A DNA stretch of 64,000 nucleotides from Chloroflexota bacterium. GTDB taxonomy: Bacteria; Chloroflexota; UBA11872; VXOZ01. The DNA is taken from NCBI GenBank assembly GCA_026710945.1, contig JAPOQA010000040.1, positions 1 to 64,000 on the forward strand. Direction: 5' to 3'. This document shows positions 1 through 8,366 of the stretch, piece after piece. Position 1 is the stretch's first letter; every line of letters begins with the position of its first letter. A program made the position numbers and the translations under genes. The notes below the pieces were generated by a model, which made no database searches, was not told the origin of the DNA, and saw nothing but the letters and a program-made list of their open reading frames with translations.

Positions 1-180
1 GTCAAAGACGACGACTTCGTCAAAGACGACGACTTCGTCAAAGACGACGACTTCGTCAAAGACGACGACTTCGTCAAAGACGACGACTTCGTCAAAGACG
101 ACGACTTCGTCAAAGACGACGACTTCGTCAAATGCGGCAACCTCGTCGAAGACGACGACTTCGTCGAAGACAACAGCCTC
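1..180 (-). repeat. 18-bp tandem repeat encoding a hexapeptide tail
   Basis: Seven perfect copies of gtcaaagacgacgacttc (plus-strand reading) occupy 1-126, followed by three degenerate copies at 127-144, 145-162 and 163-180. The array continues beyond the left edge. Because 18 is a multiple of 3 it stays in frame with lepB on the minus strand, giving EVVVFD units. There are no spacers, so it is not CRISPR. Confidence 0.97.
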
Positions 181-771
181 CTTGCGGTCAATGGGATCCG
201 GCACGATGAGCTCGAAGTGTTCGATAACGCCGAAGTCCTCCAAAGGCCAATAGGCTACCCATACTTTGCCCACGATGAACTTGCGCGGCAAGAATCCCCA
301 CTCTCGAGAATCCCTGCTGCCGCGCCGATTGTCACCCATCACAAAGTAGGCATCCGCAGGAATTGTACGGCTCGAGAGTTCGTCCCGGTTGGCAAATCCA
401 GCGAGTTGAGACCCCTGACTGACGTATGGTTCAGTCACACTCTCTCCGTTTACATAAACTACGCCCTGGCGAATCTCAATCGTGTCGCCGGGAATGGCAA
501 TGATACGCTTGACAAACTGCTCTGAAGGATCAATGGGATAGTTAAAGACGATTATATCGCCATGCTGCGGCTCCGAGCGGACGTAGGCAAGCTTGTTTAC
601 CAAGACGAACTCACTGTGGTGGAGTGTGCCATACATGCTACTGCCTTCGACGCGATAGTTTTGTACCGCGAGACGTGTGCCAAAGAAGATGATGGCGGTG
701 AGTAGAAGCGTTTGCAGAACTTCCTTAGCGAATGATTTCGTGGCGATCTCCTCCCAGCCTAAGGTCGGCAT
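1..771 (-). CDS. lepB: Signal peptidase I with hexapeptide-repeat tail (partial, runs off left edge)
   Basis: Membrane serine protease that removes signal peptides from exported proteins. The reading frame is open for 257 codons from an ATG at 771 to the window edge, with no stop. It has an N-terminal membrane segment (about residues 18-36), the Ser-Met catalytic motif EGSSM (Ser45), the catalytic Lys in VKRIIAIPGD (Lys88) and the MGDNR box (about 145-149), all in family order. The normal protease fold should finish near residue 190. After that the protein continues as repeats of Glu-Val-Val-Val-Phe-Asp encoded by an 18-bp tandem DNA repeat, which is unusual for this family. The true C-terminus is outside the window. 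Family identity is secure; the role of the tail is unknown. Confidence 0.9.
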   Translation of the reverse strand, partial: MPTLGWEEIATKSFAKEVLQTLLLTAIIFFGTRLAVQNYRVEGSSMYGTLHHSEFVLVNKLAYVRSEPQHGDIIVFNYPIDPSEQFVKRIIAIPGDTIEIRQGVVYVNGESVTEPYVSQGSQLAGFANRDELSSRTIPADAYFVMGDNRRGSRDSREWGFLPRKFIVGKVWVAYWPLEDFGVIEHFELIVPDPIDRKEAVVFDEVVVFDEVAAFDEVVVFDEVVVFDEVVVFDEVVVFDEVVVFDEVVVFDEVVVFD

Positions 772-921
772 TCTTCCTATAGCATAACATTGTATACATG
801 CTGCAATGTCTCGTGCTGGAACCTGCAGGAAGTTACTATCCTGGAGCTTCTTGGCAACTTGCCCGATCACACGCCGCGTCTCAATCGCAGCTCAAAATGG
901 GTGTACCTATGTGGGTCCTTG
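772..921. other. Intergenic region, lepB start to radC end
   Basis: About 150 bases between the lepB start and the radC stop. No gene or clear hairpin was recognised. A short symmetric tgtatacatg lies about 20 bases upstream of lepB, where a promoter would be expected, but it is not a convincing promoter. Confidence 0.4.
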
Positions 922-1698
922 TCATGTCCGTTGCGGGCGCTTACGGGTAAAGCCAAGTCCTCTTTCCCGTAGTGAGAGTGCGCCGTCGCGTGTCATGATG
1001 ATGTGGTCGACAAGCTCAATCTCCAAGAGATCACCGACACTCTCCAAGCGGGCCGTGGTGGCAACGTCATCGGCGGAAGGGGTAGGGTCGCCACTCGGGT
1101 GGTTGTGCGCAACCAGCACGGCCGCGCAGTTGGCCCGCACGGCCTCGCGGAAGACCTCAGCGGGACGAACTGCCGTCTGGTTCAGCGTGCCGCGATACAA
1201 AGTTTCTTTGCCCACCACATGGTGTTTGGTGTCCAGCAATACTACGAGGAACTTTTCTTGCTCCTCGTCGACAAAGTCGGACAACAGGAAATTCTTCGCG
1301 TCGGTGGCCGAACGGATTACGGGTTGTACGGGCTGGGAGCTTGCGCTGGCTCTGCGGCCAAGCTCCAGCGCCGCCTTCAACTGGGCTACCTTTGCTTCGC
1401 CAACGCCGGGATACTGGGTAATCTGCCGAAAGCTCGCTTGGGCCAAGCCGCTGGCCCCACCATACTTATCAAGTAACCCTTGGGCGACGGCTACAACGGA
1501 ATTCTCGCGCGTGCCCGTACGCAGAATTATGGCGAGAAGCTCAGCAGTCGATAGGTGAGCAGGACCAAGGTCGCGCAAGCGCTCACGTGGTCTCTCCGCC
1601 GCCGGCCATTCGCGGACCGAAAGCCGGGAGTCGTCAGGCACATCGGAGGTCTCCGCCAACGTGCGGCTTTTAGTGTCTTGGCTGGCTGCGAGTGGCAC
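922..1698 (-). CDS. radC: RadC family JAB-domain protein
   Basis: Member of the RadC/JAB1 metalloprotease-fold family, historically annotated as a DNA repair protein but of unproven biochemical role. The N-terminal part carries the helix-hairpin-helix-like segment beginning RPRERL and LSTAELLAIILRTG. The C-terminal half has the JAMM zinc motif, seen as VAHNHPSGDPTPSADD, with an upstream Glu in the RPAEVFREA region. Its 258 residues are slightly longer than usual because of about 25 extra N-terminal residues before SVREWPAAERP, so a later start is possible. It lies between lepB and a small membrane protein on the same strand. Confidence 0.93.
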   Translation of the reverse strand: MPLAASQDTKSRTLAETSDVPDDSRLSVREWPAAERPRERLRDLGPAHLSTAELLAIILRTGTRENSVVAVAQGLLDKYGGASGLAQASFRQITQYPGVGEAKVAQLKAALELGRRASASSQPVQPVIRSATDAKNFLLSDFVDEEQEKFLVVLLDTKHHVVGKETLYRGTLNQTAVRPAEVFREAVRANCAAVLVAHNHPSGDPTPSADDVATTARLESVGDLLEIELVDHIIMTRDGALSLRERGLGFTRKRPQRT

Positions 1699-1794
1699 GG
1701 CAATCCTTAGGCGTGGAGGTGAGTTGCAGAGAGGGAAAGCAAAGAGTTGGTGAAGAGTATCGGCCTGAACTCACTAAGACTAGCCTTAGCGAGC

Positions 1795-2220
1795 TTAGTT
1801 GACCGGCGTCCCGCAGTAAGCGCAAGCACTCCACTGCAAGTCGGTGAGATTCCGGCAGCCGGTACAGCGCTTTCTGATTTCAAGCTGGCACATTGGACAA
1901 AGCTGGTAGTCGTTTTGCAATCGATAGTGGCAATTGGGGCATCGTGACAAGGATTCGCTTTCGGCCAAGAAGCTCTCCTCTTCTAACGCCAGTACGTTTG
2001 CCTCTGCCAGCGTCTCTTTGGGACGGAGGAACAAGTAAAGAATGAGGCCGAAAACATTGAAGGCCAGCACGAGAAGAATCGAGAAGAGCTGCACCAATAT
2101 GTCAGTGGTGCGAGTGCGAATGTCATAGAATGCCCAGATGGCAAGGGCTACCCACAACGCGAGAAAGTAGGCGATAAGAAACGCAAGGACATAGTTGAGA
2201 ACAGCAGCAATGGTCTCCAT
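1795..2220 (-). CDS. Small membrane protein with C-terminal zinc ribbons
   Basis: A 141-residue protein starting at METIAAVLNY; an AGAGG-like ribosome site precedes this ATG, so I prefer it to an upstream start at 2289. Two hydrophobic segments (about residues 5-30 and 45-70) are followed by a short acidic linker and a C-terminal zinc-ribbon region with four cysteine pairs: CPNC, CPMC, CTGC and CAYC. This is the layout of bacterial double-zinc-ribbon membrane proteins of unknown function. The ribbons should face the cytoplasm and could bind protein or nucleic acid, but nothing here identifies a partner. Confidence 0.75.
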   Translation of the reverse strand: METIAAVLNYVLAFLIAYFLALWVALAIWAFYDIRTRTTDILVQLFSILLVLAFNVFGLILYLFLRPKETLAEANVLALEEESFLAESESLSRCPNCHYRLQNDYQLCPMCQLEIRKRCTGCRNLTDLQWSACAYCGTPVN

Positions 2221-2353
2221 CAAGACAACCTCTGGTGGACAAAATTTGGCTGGTACACTCGTATTGTACCAGCCATTTGGAGGTGGCACTAGGAGCGTTC
2301 ACAAGCGGATTCGACGTGGGGGGCGGCGCACTAGAGTCTTCTACACAGGCGTA

Positions 2354-2375
2354 GCATGTAGCAGTTGCTACATGC
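2354..2375. repeat. 10-bp inverted repeat (hairpin or operator candidate)
   Basis: A perfect inverted repeat, GCATGTAGCA and TGCTACATGC, separated by 2 bases. It lies about 135 bases upstream of the zinc-ribbon membrane protein start and about 90 bases past the Gre-like gene stop. It could be an operator or part of the dispersed palindromes seen elsewhere, since it continues into caggttccgg, which resembles that family. No T-run follows, so an intrinsic terminator is less likely. Confidence 0.6.
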
Positions 2376-2466
2376 AGGTTCCGGCGGGTGGAATTGGGCC
2401 GCGGCGAAACAAGCCAGCAGACGGACTTTCGCGGTTCAGTTTCCGATTGGCGGTTGCTGCGAGTGG

Positions 2467-3300
2467 TTAGAACGAGTAGCTAAGAACCCGATAGGTCTCA
2501 CTTCCGGCAGGCGTTTCCACGGCAACGGTGTCGCCGGCGCGTTTGGCAAGGAGGCTTGCTCCAACGGGAGAGAGGTACGAAATCCGGCCTTCAAGGGGGT
2601 CGACCTCGGAAGGTCCAACCAATTGATAAGCAATGGTCTCACTGCCGTCAGTCAATTCCAGTTCAACGCGCATACCAATCTTGACGCCCTCGTCGGCGGC
2701 GTCACTACCGCCGTCTGCCTGATGCGCATCCTCTTCGGTAATCGTGCTTGTACGGAGCGTTTGCTCCAGTTCGCGAATGCGCGCTTCCAGCATGCCTTGC
2801 TGATACTTTGCCTCATCATAGGCCGCATTCTCACGCAGATCGCCATCCTTGATGGCCGCATGCAGATGCTTGCTGATGCGCTCGCGTCCTTCACTTTTGT
2901 GGATCTTCAATTCAGCACCTAATTCATCGTAGCGCTTGCGGCTGATGAAAGTGCCTCCGGCCTGAGCATCGGCGGCACGGGGATTGCTCTTAGTGGCTCG
3001 CTTGGTGATTCGCAAACCGGTGGCGGGGTTGTTCTCTACCCAGTCGGACTTCAGCGCATGGGAAAAGAACGTGCGCAAGGCGCTTGCACAGGGCTTTGGA
3101 TCGGCAGCGGTCGCTGTTACTTGATCGAGATAGGTCTGCAGTTGGTGGGGATAGATCGAGGTTATTCGGGAGTCCGGCCCGCACCAACTAACAAATCTGC
3201 GGAGGTGCCGGGCCTCTTCACCCTTCAGGTTTGCCACGCCCACTGTTTGCAAGTACTGCGTAAACAGAGGGCCCAACTGATTAGTTTCCTGTGTGCTCAT
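2467..3300 (-). CDS. GreA/GreB-type transcript cleavage factor with extra N-terminal SAM-like domain
   Basis: 277 residues; start chosen at MSTQETNQ because the family-like domain begins just after it and a purine-rich GGAAAG site precedes it; an in-frame start at 3336 is less likely. Residues about 118-277 are a Gre factor: the coiled-coil hallmark GDLRENAAYDEAK keeps the acidic Asp and Glu that act in the RNA polymerase secondary channel, followed by the C-terminal FKBP-like domain. Residues 1-105 are not part of normal GreA (about 158 residues). They resemble the all-helical core-binding domain of tyrosine recombinases (QYLQTVGV, HLRRFVSWC, NNPATGL), with no catalytic recombinase domain. 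Gre identity is sure; the N-terminal assignment is inferred. Confidence 0.85.
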   Translation of the reverse strand: MSTQETNQLGPLFTQYLQTVGVANLKGEEARHLRRFVSWCGPDSRITSIYPHQLQTYLDQVTATAADPKPCASALRTFFSHALKSDWVENNPATGLRITKRATKSNPRAADAQAGGTFISRKRYDELGAELKIHKSEGRERISKHLHAAIKDGDLRENAAYDEAKYQQGMLEARIRELEQTLRTSTITEEDAHQADGGSDAADEGVKIGMRVELELTDGSETIAYQLVGPSEVDPLEGRISYLSPVGASLLAKRAGDTVAVETPAGSETYRVLSYSF

Positions 3301-3356
3301 GGTCTTTCCAAACCTTTCTCTGATGGTTGGTCGCACGAGCCACCAGGCCTATGAGG

Positions 3357-3441
3357 TGCCGAAGGAGGGACTCGAACCCTCACGAGCGCAAGGCCCACTA
3401 CGCCCTGAACGTAGCGCGTCTTCCAATTCCGCCACTTCGGC
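3357..3441 (-). tRNA. tRNA-Leu (anticodon CAG)
   Basis: On the minus strand the 85-nt sequence opens with GCCGAAG and closes with CTTCGGC plus discriminator A, giving a perfect 7-bp acceptor stem. The T-arm reads AGGG TTCGAGT CCCT. The anticodon stem CTACG/CGTAG encloses TTCAGGG, so the anticodon is CAG (Leu, CTG codons). A long variable arm is present, as expected for class II tRNA-Leu. CCA is not encoded. It sits between the Gre-like gene and an MBL-fold hydrolase. Confidence 0.96.
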
Positions 3442-3527
3442 GATACTAGTCCCCAGCGGGATTCTATCACGGGACGTGGGGACGGGCAACCAATACGCGG
3501 CAGCAGCCAGCGCATTGGGGGGCGCCC

Positions 3528-4478
3528 CTAGCCACCATTTAGTTCCGTGAAGTGGGCAAAGAAGGTTGCGGGTAGGCCGGTGGGCAAGCCCGTGCGAGGA
3601 TCGACGGTGAAGGGTATCTCGGCAGCCAGCGCCTGTGTCGCGGCGAGCGCGACTGGCAGAAAGCCGGCGCCTGCATGGGATTCGAGCGCGTGCCGCACAG
3701 TTTGATCAATCAATCGGACAACGTTGATGCTGTCTTGCACCGTTTGTTCCGCGTCTTTGCCGGTGCGAATTGGGCCACGGGGTTCCTGTGACCATAGGTA
3801 TCGATGGGCGAGTGCGAGTGTCTCGATGTTGAGAGCAGCCAGCCGCAGCATGGATTGCTCGTAGCCTCTCGCCGTGTAATAGAGAGGGAACGTGCCCGGC
3901 TTGCTGCCAAGTCCTTGCACGGCGTCTCCCACGAACGCGATGCCCTTGGCTTCCCAGTGGTACGCAATGCTGCCCGGTGAGTGGCCGGGAAGGTGCACCA
4001 CCCGGAGCTGGATGTCATCACCGAGGTCGACAATTTCGCCGTCTTCCAGCCTGCGATGCACTGGTGAAGGGCCGCCTACCGTATGCAGAAACTGCGCCCG
4101 CCGCGCCGAGAGGTCGTAGCCGAGAACGTGCTTGTCTGCGTGCCAGATGTAATCCATATGCGCTTCAAGGTCTTCAACGAGGAATGCATCATCTTGATGC
4201 ATGTACACCTGTGCCTCAATCTCGCTGAGCAGCGCGTGATTGCCACCCATGTGGTCTTGGTGCCCGTGGGTATTGAGAATGACGTCGATGTCGTCGAGCG
4301 TCAGATCGAGTGACCGCAGCGCAGGCTCAATGTACTCTCGCGGCGTGTCAGATGCTCCCGTGTCTATGAGCGCCCGCGTGGGGCCGTTGATAAAGTAGAG
4401 TTCAACGATGCTGTCCCAATTCCAAATGGCCGTAATGCGGTAAATTCTTGGATCTTGGGCGAGTGTCGCAAGTGCCAT
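3528..4478 (-). CDS. MBL-fold metallo-hydrolase
   Basis: 316-residue metallo-beta-lactamase-fold hydrolase. The dinuclear metal motif is intact in NTHGHQDHMGGN (HxHxDH), with further ligands expected from HLPGHSPGS (His) and FVGDAVQGLG (Asp). The family includes glyoxalase II-like thiolesterases, lactonases and other hydrolases; the motifs give chemistry but not substrate. It has no partner on its strand: it is flanked by tRNA-Leu and a divergent aminotransferase. The start MALATLAQ at 4478 lies shortly before the conserved core. Confidence 0.88.
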   Translation of the reverse strand: MALATLAQDPRIYRITAIWNWDSIVELYFINGPTRALIDTGASDTPREYIEPALRSLDLTLDDIDVILNTHGHQDHMGGNHALLSEIEAQVYMHQDDAFLVEDLEAHMDYIWHADKHVLGYDLSARRAQFLHTVGGPSPVHRRLEDGEIVDLGDDIQLRVVHLPGHSPGSIAYHWEAKGIAFVGDAVQGLGSKPGTFPLYYTARGYEQSMLRLAALNIETLALAHRYLWSQEPRGPIRTGKDAEQTVQDSINVVRLIDQTVRHALESHAGAGFLPVALAATQALAAEIPFTVDPRTGLPTGLPATFFAHFTELNGG

Positions 4479-4599
4479 GAGCGGTTCCCAACTTTCGGAT
4501 TGTCCCTCGTTTGGTATGACGAGTGTAGCATAGTGTTGGCGGAGATTCTTGGAACCAGTACAATTGAATTAGTAATGCCTCTGGGAAAGGAGTGGACTG

Positions 4600-5790
4600 A
4601 TGGCTGTCCCGAACATAGCCGCGCGTACCGACCTATTGAAAGGCGAATCGGCGTTCGCGGTTCTTGCGCGCGCCCGGAAACTGGAAAGTGCCGGGAAAGA
4701 CATCATCCACCTGGAGATCGGCGAGCCGGACTTTCCTACTCCGGAAAACATCGTGGAGGCCGGCGTTCAGGCGTTGCAGGACGGACATACGCATTATGGC
4801 CCTACTCCCGGTCTATTGCCTTGCCGTGAGGCCATCGCGCGATACGTGCAGCAAGGGTGGGGTGTCGATGCCTCAGCCGAAAATGTGGTGGTAACGCCGG
4901 GAGCGAAGCCAATCGTCTTTGCCGGAATCTTGGCCACGGTTAATCCTGGAGATGAGGCGATCTACCCTGATCCGGGATTTCCCACATATGATTCTATGCT
5001 GCGCTTTGCCGGTGCCGCCAGGGTGCCGCTAACCCTCTACGAGGAGCGGCAGTTCCGCTGGGACCTGGATGAATTGCGCGACAGCATTACTGACAAGACG
5101 CGGCTCATTATCTTAAACGCACCCCACAACCCCACCGGCGGCGTGTTCACGGCGGAGGAGCTCGGGGAAATCGCCGATATGGTACGGGGCAAGCCGATTT
5201 GGGTGCTGAGCGATGAAATCTACAGCCGCATAGTCTACGATGGCAGCCACGCTTCCATTTTGGCACACCCTGGGATGCAGGAGCAGACTATTCTACTGGA
5301 CGGCCATTCGAAGACCTATGCCATGACGGGCTGGCGCCTGGGGTACGGCGTGATGCCGGTCCCTCTGGCAGAGAAGATCGGACTGATCTTGAATAACGCC
5401 ACGTCGTGCACGGCGAGCTTTACCCAGATGGCAGGCATCGAGGCACTTGAGGGCCCGCAAGATTCGGTAGTTGCTATGGTGGCGGAGTTTCGCCGCCGAC
5501 GCGATGCCTTCATCGGCGCGCTCAATGCCATAGACGGCCTCTCGTGTTTAGTGCCGCAAGGGGCGTTCTACGCCTTCTGCAACGTGAAGGAGCTTGGCGT
5601 GGGATCCGCGCGTTTGGAACGGTATTGGCTGGAGGAAGCGGGGGTAGCTTCGCTCTCCGGGACGGGGTTTGGCGCCGCCGGCGAAGGCTACGTGAGATTT
5701 TCTTTTGCCAACTCGCTGGAGAATCTCATGGCGGCGGCGGAGCGAATTGAGGCAGCCATGCCTGGGGTGGGTGCGTTGGCGGGGGAGTGA
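4600..5790 (+). CDS. PLP-dependent aminotransferase, class I/II
   Basis: 396-residue fold-type I aminotransferase related to aspartate aminotransferases. Visible motifs are LEIGEPDFPTPENI near the N-terminus, NAPHNPTGG (PLP-contacting Asn), LSDEIYSRIVYDG (Asp and Tyr) and the Schiff-base Lys in SKTYAMTGWRLGYG, followed by the C-terminal Arg region GEGYVRFSFAN. A strong GGAAAGGAG site lies a few bases before the ATG at 4600. It probably interconverts amino acids and 2-oxo acids; the exact amino donor is not evident. It is divergent from the MBL-fold gene. Confidence 0.93.
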   Translation: MAVPNIAARTDLLKGESAFAVLARARKLESAGKDIIHLEIGEPDFPTPENIVEAGVQALQDGHTHYGPTPGLLPCREAIARYVQQGWGVDASAENVVVTPGAKPIVFAGILATVNPGDEAIYPDPGFPTYDSMLRFAGAARVPLTLYEERQFRWDLDELRDSITDKTRLIILNAPHNPTGGVFTAEELGEIADMVRGKPIWVLSDEIYSRIVYDGSHASILAHPGMQEQTILLDGHSKTYAMTGWRLGYGVMPVPLAEKIGLILNNATSCTASFTQMAGIEALEGPQDSVVAMVAEFRRRRDAFIGALNAIDGLSCLVPQGAFYAFCNVKELGVGSARLERYWLEEAGVASLSGTGFGAAGEGYVRFSFANSLENLMAAAERIEAAMPGVGALAGE

Positions 5791-5885
5791 GCAGACCTCC
5801 TCGTGAGAATCTGCCCACAGATGGCGTTTACCAGCGATGTAGACGAATTTCCGCGGCGCACAAGCCGCTAGTTGAGGCTTCACTG

Positions 5886-5983
5886 GCGCAGGTAGCAAAC
5901 CTGCGCTACCGGAATGGGGTCGGAGGCAGAGCCGCAGTGCGGGTACGTTCGTGCGGACGCAGGTAGCAAACCTGCGCTACCGG
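5886..5983. repeat. Two dispersed palindromic elements (family P1)
   Basis: Copies at 5886-5912 and 5959-5983 share GCAGGTAGCAAACCTGC followed by GCTACCGG. Each can form a small 6-bp hairpin. The same element recurs at 18352, 28765, 42794, 43901 and at the right edge of the window. They lie between the convergent ends of the aminotransferase and the MDR dehydrogenase genes. Confidence 0.9.
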
Positions 5984-6010
5984 AGCGGAGGCGGCGGGAT
6001 TTACTTGCGG

Positions 6011-6988
6011 TTACGTCCACTCCAGAATTACACCCATGGCGTCATCAGGTCGTTCATAGAGTAGGTCAAAGGCTTCTTTTGCTTGATTGCCGGGGAAGCG
6101 GTGGGTGATCAGCGGCGTGGATTGAATGAGGCCGCTGGCTAGCGACCGCACCGCCGCATGGGCCATGGCCCCCACATCCGTGTCCGGCAGGTACCCGCCA
6201 ATAAGACGCTTGCGCTGTATTTTCCCCGCATCGAGCGGCAAGGGATCGTCGTGGTAGAGGCCGATGAGTTGCAGTAGGCCGCCCGCGACGAGCATGTCTT
6301 GCGCTTGCCGAAACGACTCTAAGCCGGCGCGCCCGCCTACGCAATCGATAACGATGTCGGCTCCATTGCCCTTAGTCCGTTCCAGGACGGCTCGCACCGG
6401 GTCGTGAGCAGTGCCGTCAATGATCTCGCCAATGTCCAATTGCCCAGCTAGCTGAAGCCGTAAAGGCAGCATGTCAATTCCGCAAAGCTGTGCAGGCAGA
6501 AAGCGGGTGGCGGCCTGCATCACCAGGTTTCCTACCAACCCAAGGCCGAGGATTATAACAGTGTGTTGCGGCAAAATCCCTGCGGTCGCGGTCCAGCCAA
6601 AGGCGCTGGTCGTTAGAGGCTGGAACGTGCCGCTCTCGAAGGGAAGGTCGTCGGGCAGCGGCGTCACGCGTTTACGAGCGGTGGAACTCACGTCACCTAT
6701 CGCAAACTCAGCGTGGGGCGCCGTGCATGCGACGCGGTCGCCGGGCGCGTATCCGGTGACATCGCTGCCAACTTGCACGATTGTGCCTGCCGTGGAATAC
6801 CCCATTGCGCCAGGGTCGACCGGACCGGGCATGACGTAGCGCCGCCAAAGTTCCGAGCCGCGGCTAATCAAGCTGGCGTGGACGCGCACGAGCACCTCAT
6901 GGGGCCCGAGGTCGGGTATGGGCACATGCTCCATCACAATGTTGCCTAAACCCTCATGCTTGGCGACTCGCCACATCATTTCAGCCAT
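6011..6988 (-). CDS. Medium-chain (MDR) zinc-binding-type dehydrogenase
   Basis: 325-residue MDR-superfamily NAD(P)-dependent oxidoreductase. It has the N-terminal GroES-like domain (GPHEVLVRVHASLISRGSE, GYSTAGTIVQVG, GDRVAC) and the Rossmann domain (ILGLGLVGNLVMQAA; NGADIVIDCVGG). The usual catalytic zinc Cys after the VxxSxIS segment is replaced by a Ser/Arg-containing RGSE sequence, and the four-Cys structural zinc lobe is absent. This fits the MDR subgroup that accompanies Gfo/Idh/MocA oxidoreductases in bacterial sugar and polyol loci. It is upstream-adjacent to three such genes on the same strand, so a role in sugar or polyol oxidation is inferred. Confidence 0.85.
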   Translation of the reverse strand: MAEMMWRVAKHEGLGNIVMEHVPIPDLGPHEVLVRVHASLISRGSELWRRYVMPGPVDPGAMGYSTAGTIVQVGSDVTGYAPGDRVACTAPHAEFAIGDVSSTARKRVTPLPDDLPFESGTFQPLTTSAFGWTATAGILPQHTVIILGLGLVGNLVMQAATRFLPAQLCGIDMLPLRLQLAGQLDIGEIIDGTAHDPVRAVLERTKGNGADIVIDCVGGRAGLESFRQAQDMLVAGGLLQLIGLYHDDPLPLDAGKIQRKRLIGGYLPDTDVGAMAHAAVRSLASGLIQSTPLITHRFPGNQAKEAFDLLYERPDDAMGVILEWT

Positions 6989-7289
6989 TTTGCTCTACGC
7001 CTTTCTCCACATGAAAATATCGGACTCTCCAATTGTTCGCACACATCGCTTAAGGGGACCAAGACAACGGCACCAAACAACTGTTTTGCCGTCAGTCCTA
7101 CGCAAGCGAGAATCAGTCTTGAATTGATGATTGATTGTGCGATTGCGCGGAGAGGCGACACTTCCAATCTATAGTCGCTCGCTATCCGTTGATGTTCGTG
7201 CCATGCTTAAGTGCAAGTGCGAGTGTCAGTACCTTAGCGGCTCTAGACTCCTCACTTCCAATCGGAATTACCTGCATTGCCGGTAGAAC
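6989..7289. other. Intergenic region, MDR gene to first Gfo/Idh/MocA gene
   Basis: About 300 bases with no convincing gene, RNA or strong hairpin. It must hold the promoter and leader of the MDR dehydrogenase and the 3' region of the downstream oxidoreductase; I see no clear -35/-10 pair. Confidence 0.5.
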
Positions 7290-8366
7290 CTAGCCGGGCG
7301 CGTACTTTGGTTGGCTTGCGACGTGGCCGTGGCGGATGAAGCGCAGATCGTGGTTGGTCAAGGGCAACTCGACCCGCGCGCCGCCCCGGCGGTGCGACTC
7401 GATCATACCGAAGATGATCTGGGTGTTCCAGTACGCCACCTCCGCGCCGCCGCGGGTCGGCTCGCCCGTGTCAAGCGCAGATACGATGTCCTCAACAAGG
7501 ATCAGGGTCGCACTCTTCTGTTCAAAGTCGAGATTTGGCCCGTCCTCCGACGAGTCCATGTCCTTGCTGCGCGTACGAAATTCCACGCCGTTATTCAACG
7601 CCGCAATCATACCTCTTTCGCATACCGCCTCGACCTCGGCACGTCTGGAACTGTCCAGCCCATAGCCGAGGACGCCGTTTTCGAACATTATGGTGCCTGT
7701 GCCCGCCGGGTCCTGCAGTATCTCGGTGCCCACTACGAGCTCATCAAATTGAAAGACAAAGGCCTGCACCCATCGCGGCGTCACGTCGTTGTTGAGAAAC
7801 ATGAATAGGTCGATGAAGTGACTAAATCCATTGAAGAATTGACCAGTTGAGTAGTTGACCAAAGTGCGTAAGTCGCCAAAGTCCCCGGAGTGAATCTTGG
7901 CATGCATTGCCGCGAACCCATAGTGCCAGCGTCGGTTGGTGCCCATGTTAAAGGCGACGTTGTTGGCGCGCACAGCATCACGGATGGCTTCAGCCTCCGC
8001 AACCGAGGCACAGAGCGGTTTCTCAACATAAAGCGCACGGATTCCCGCCTCGATGGCATGCAGAATTATCTCGCAACGCTGCTCCGGCTGCGTGGTGATA
8101 CTGAGGATGTCGGGCTGTTCGTTAGCAATTAACTCGCGGTAATTGGTGTACCAATGATCTGATCCCACGTTGTAGCGTTCGCCAAACTTCGCCAGCACTT
8201 CCGAACGAAGGTCGGCGCCCGCCACGAGATCGGTGCGTGGACAGGCCTCATAGCCGGCGGCGTGGGAATACGGCAGCGGAATCGAGGGTATGCCTTGGTG
8301 TTCATTGTCGATGAATGCTCCCATGCGGCTACAGCCGACAAGCGCAGCGCGGTATGTCTTTGCCAT
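7290..8366 (-). CDS. Gfo/Idh/MocA-family oxidoreductase (tandem copy 1)
   Basis: 358-residue NAD(P)-dependent oxidoreductase of the Gfo/Idh/MocA family, which acts on sugars, inositols and related polyols. The N-terminal Rossmann motif is ALVGCSRMGAFID and the catalytic Lys lies in YVEKPLCAS (about residue 97), followed by NMGTNRRWH. A GAGGGG ribosome site precedes the ATG. It is the same length as, and very similar along its whole length to, the next upstream gene at 8684-9760, including both termini (MAKTYRAAL at the start and HRRGGARVELPLTNHDLRF near the end), so the pair arose by tandem duplication. Substrate cannot be assigned. Confidence 0.9.
   Translation of the reverse strand: MAKTYRAALVGCSRMGAFIDNEHQGIPSIPLPYSHAAGYEACPRTDLVAGADLRSEVLAKFGERYNVGSDHWYTNYRELIANEQPDILSITTQPEQRCEIILHAIEAGIRALYVEKPLCASVAEAEAIRDAVRANNVAFNMGTNRRWHYGFAAMHAKIHSGDFGDLRTLVNYSTGQFFNGFSHFIDLFMFLNNDVTPRWVQAFVFQFDELVVGTEILQDPAGTGTIMFENGVLGYGLDSSRRAEVEAVCERGMIAALNNGVEFRTRSKDMDSSEDGPNLDFEQKSATLILVEDIVSALDTGEPTRGGAEVAYWNTQIIFGMIESHRRGGARVELPLTNHDLRFIRHGHVASQPKYAPG

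Noticed and set aside
1-180. Possible CRISPR array at the left edge
   Set aside because: The repeats are directly adjacent, 18 bases each, with no spacers, and are in frame within lepB.
217-525. Plus-strand reading frame of 102 codons
   Set aside because: It is antisense to the signal peptidase gene, whose catalytic motifs are complete on the other strand.
806-1558. Plus-strand reading frame of 250 codons
   Set aside because: It is antisense to radC, has no family resemblance and is Ser/Arg-rich, typical of a shadow frame in GC-rich sequence.
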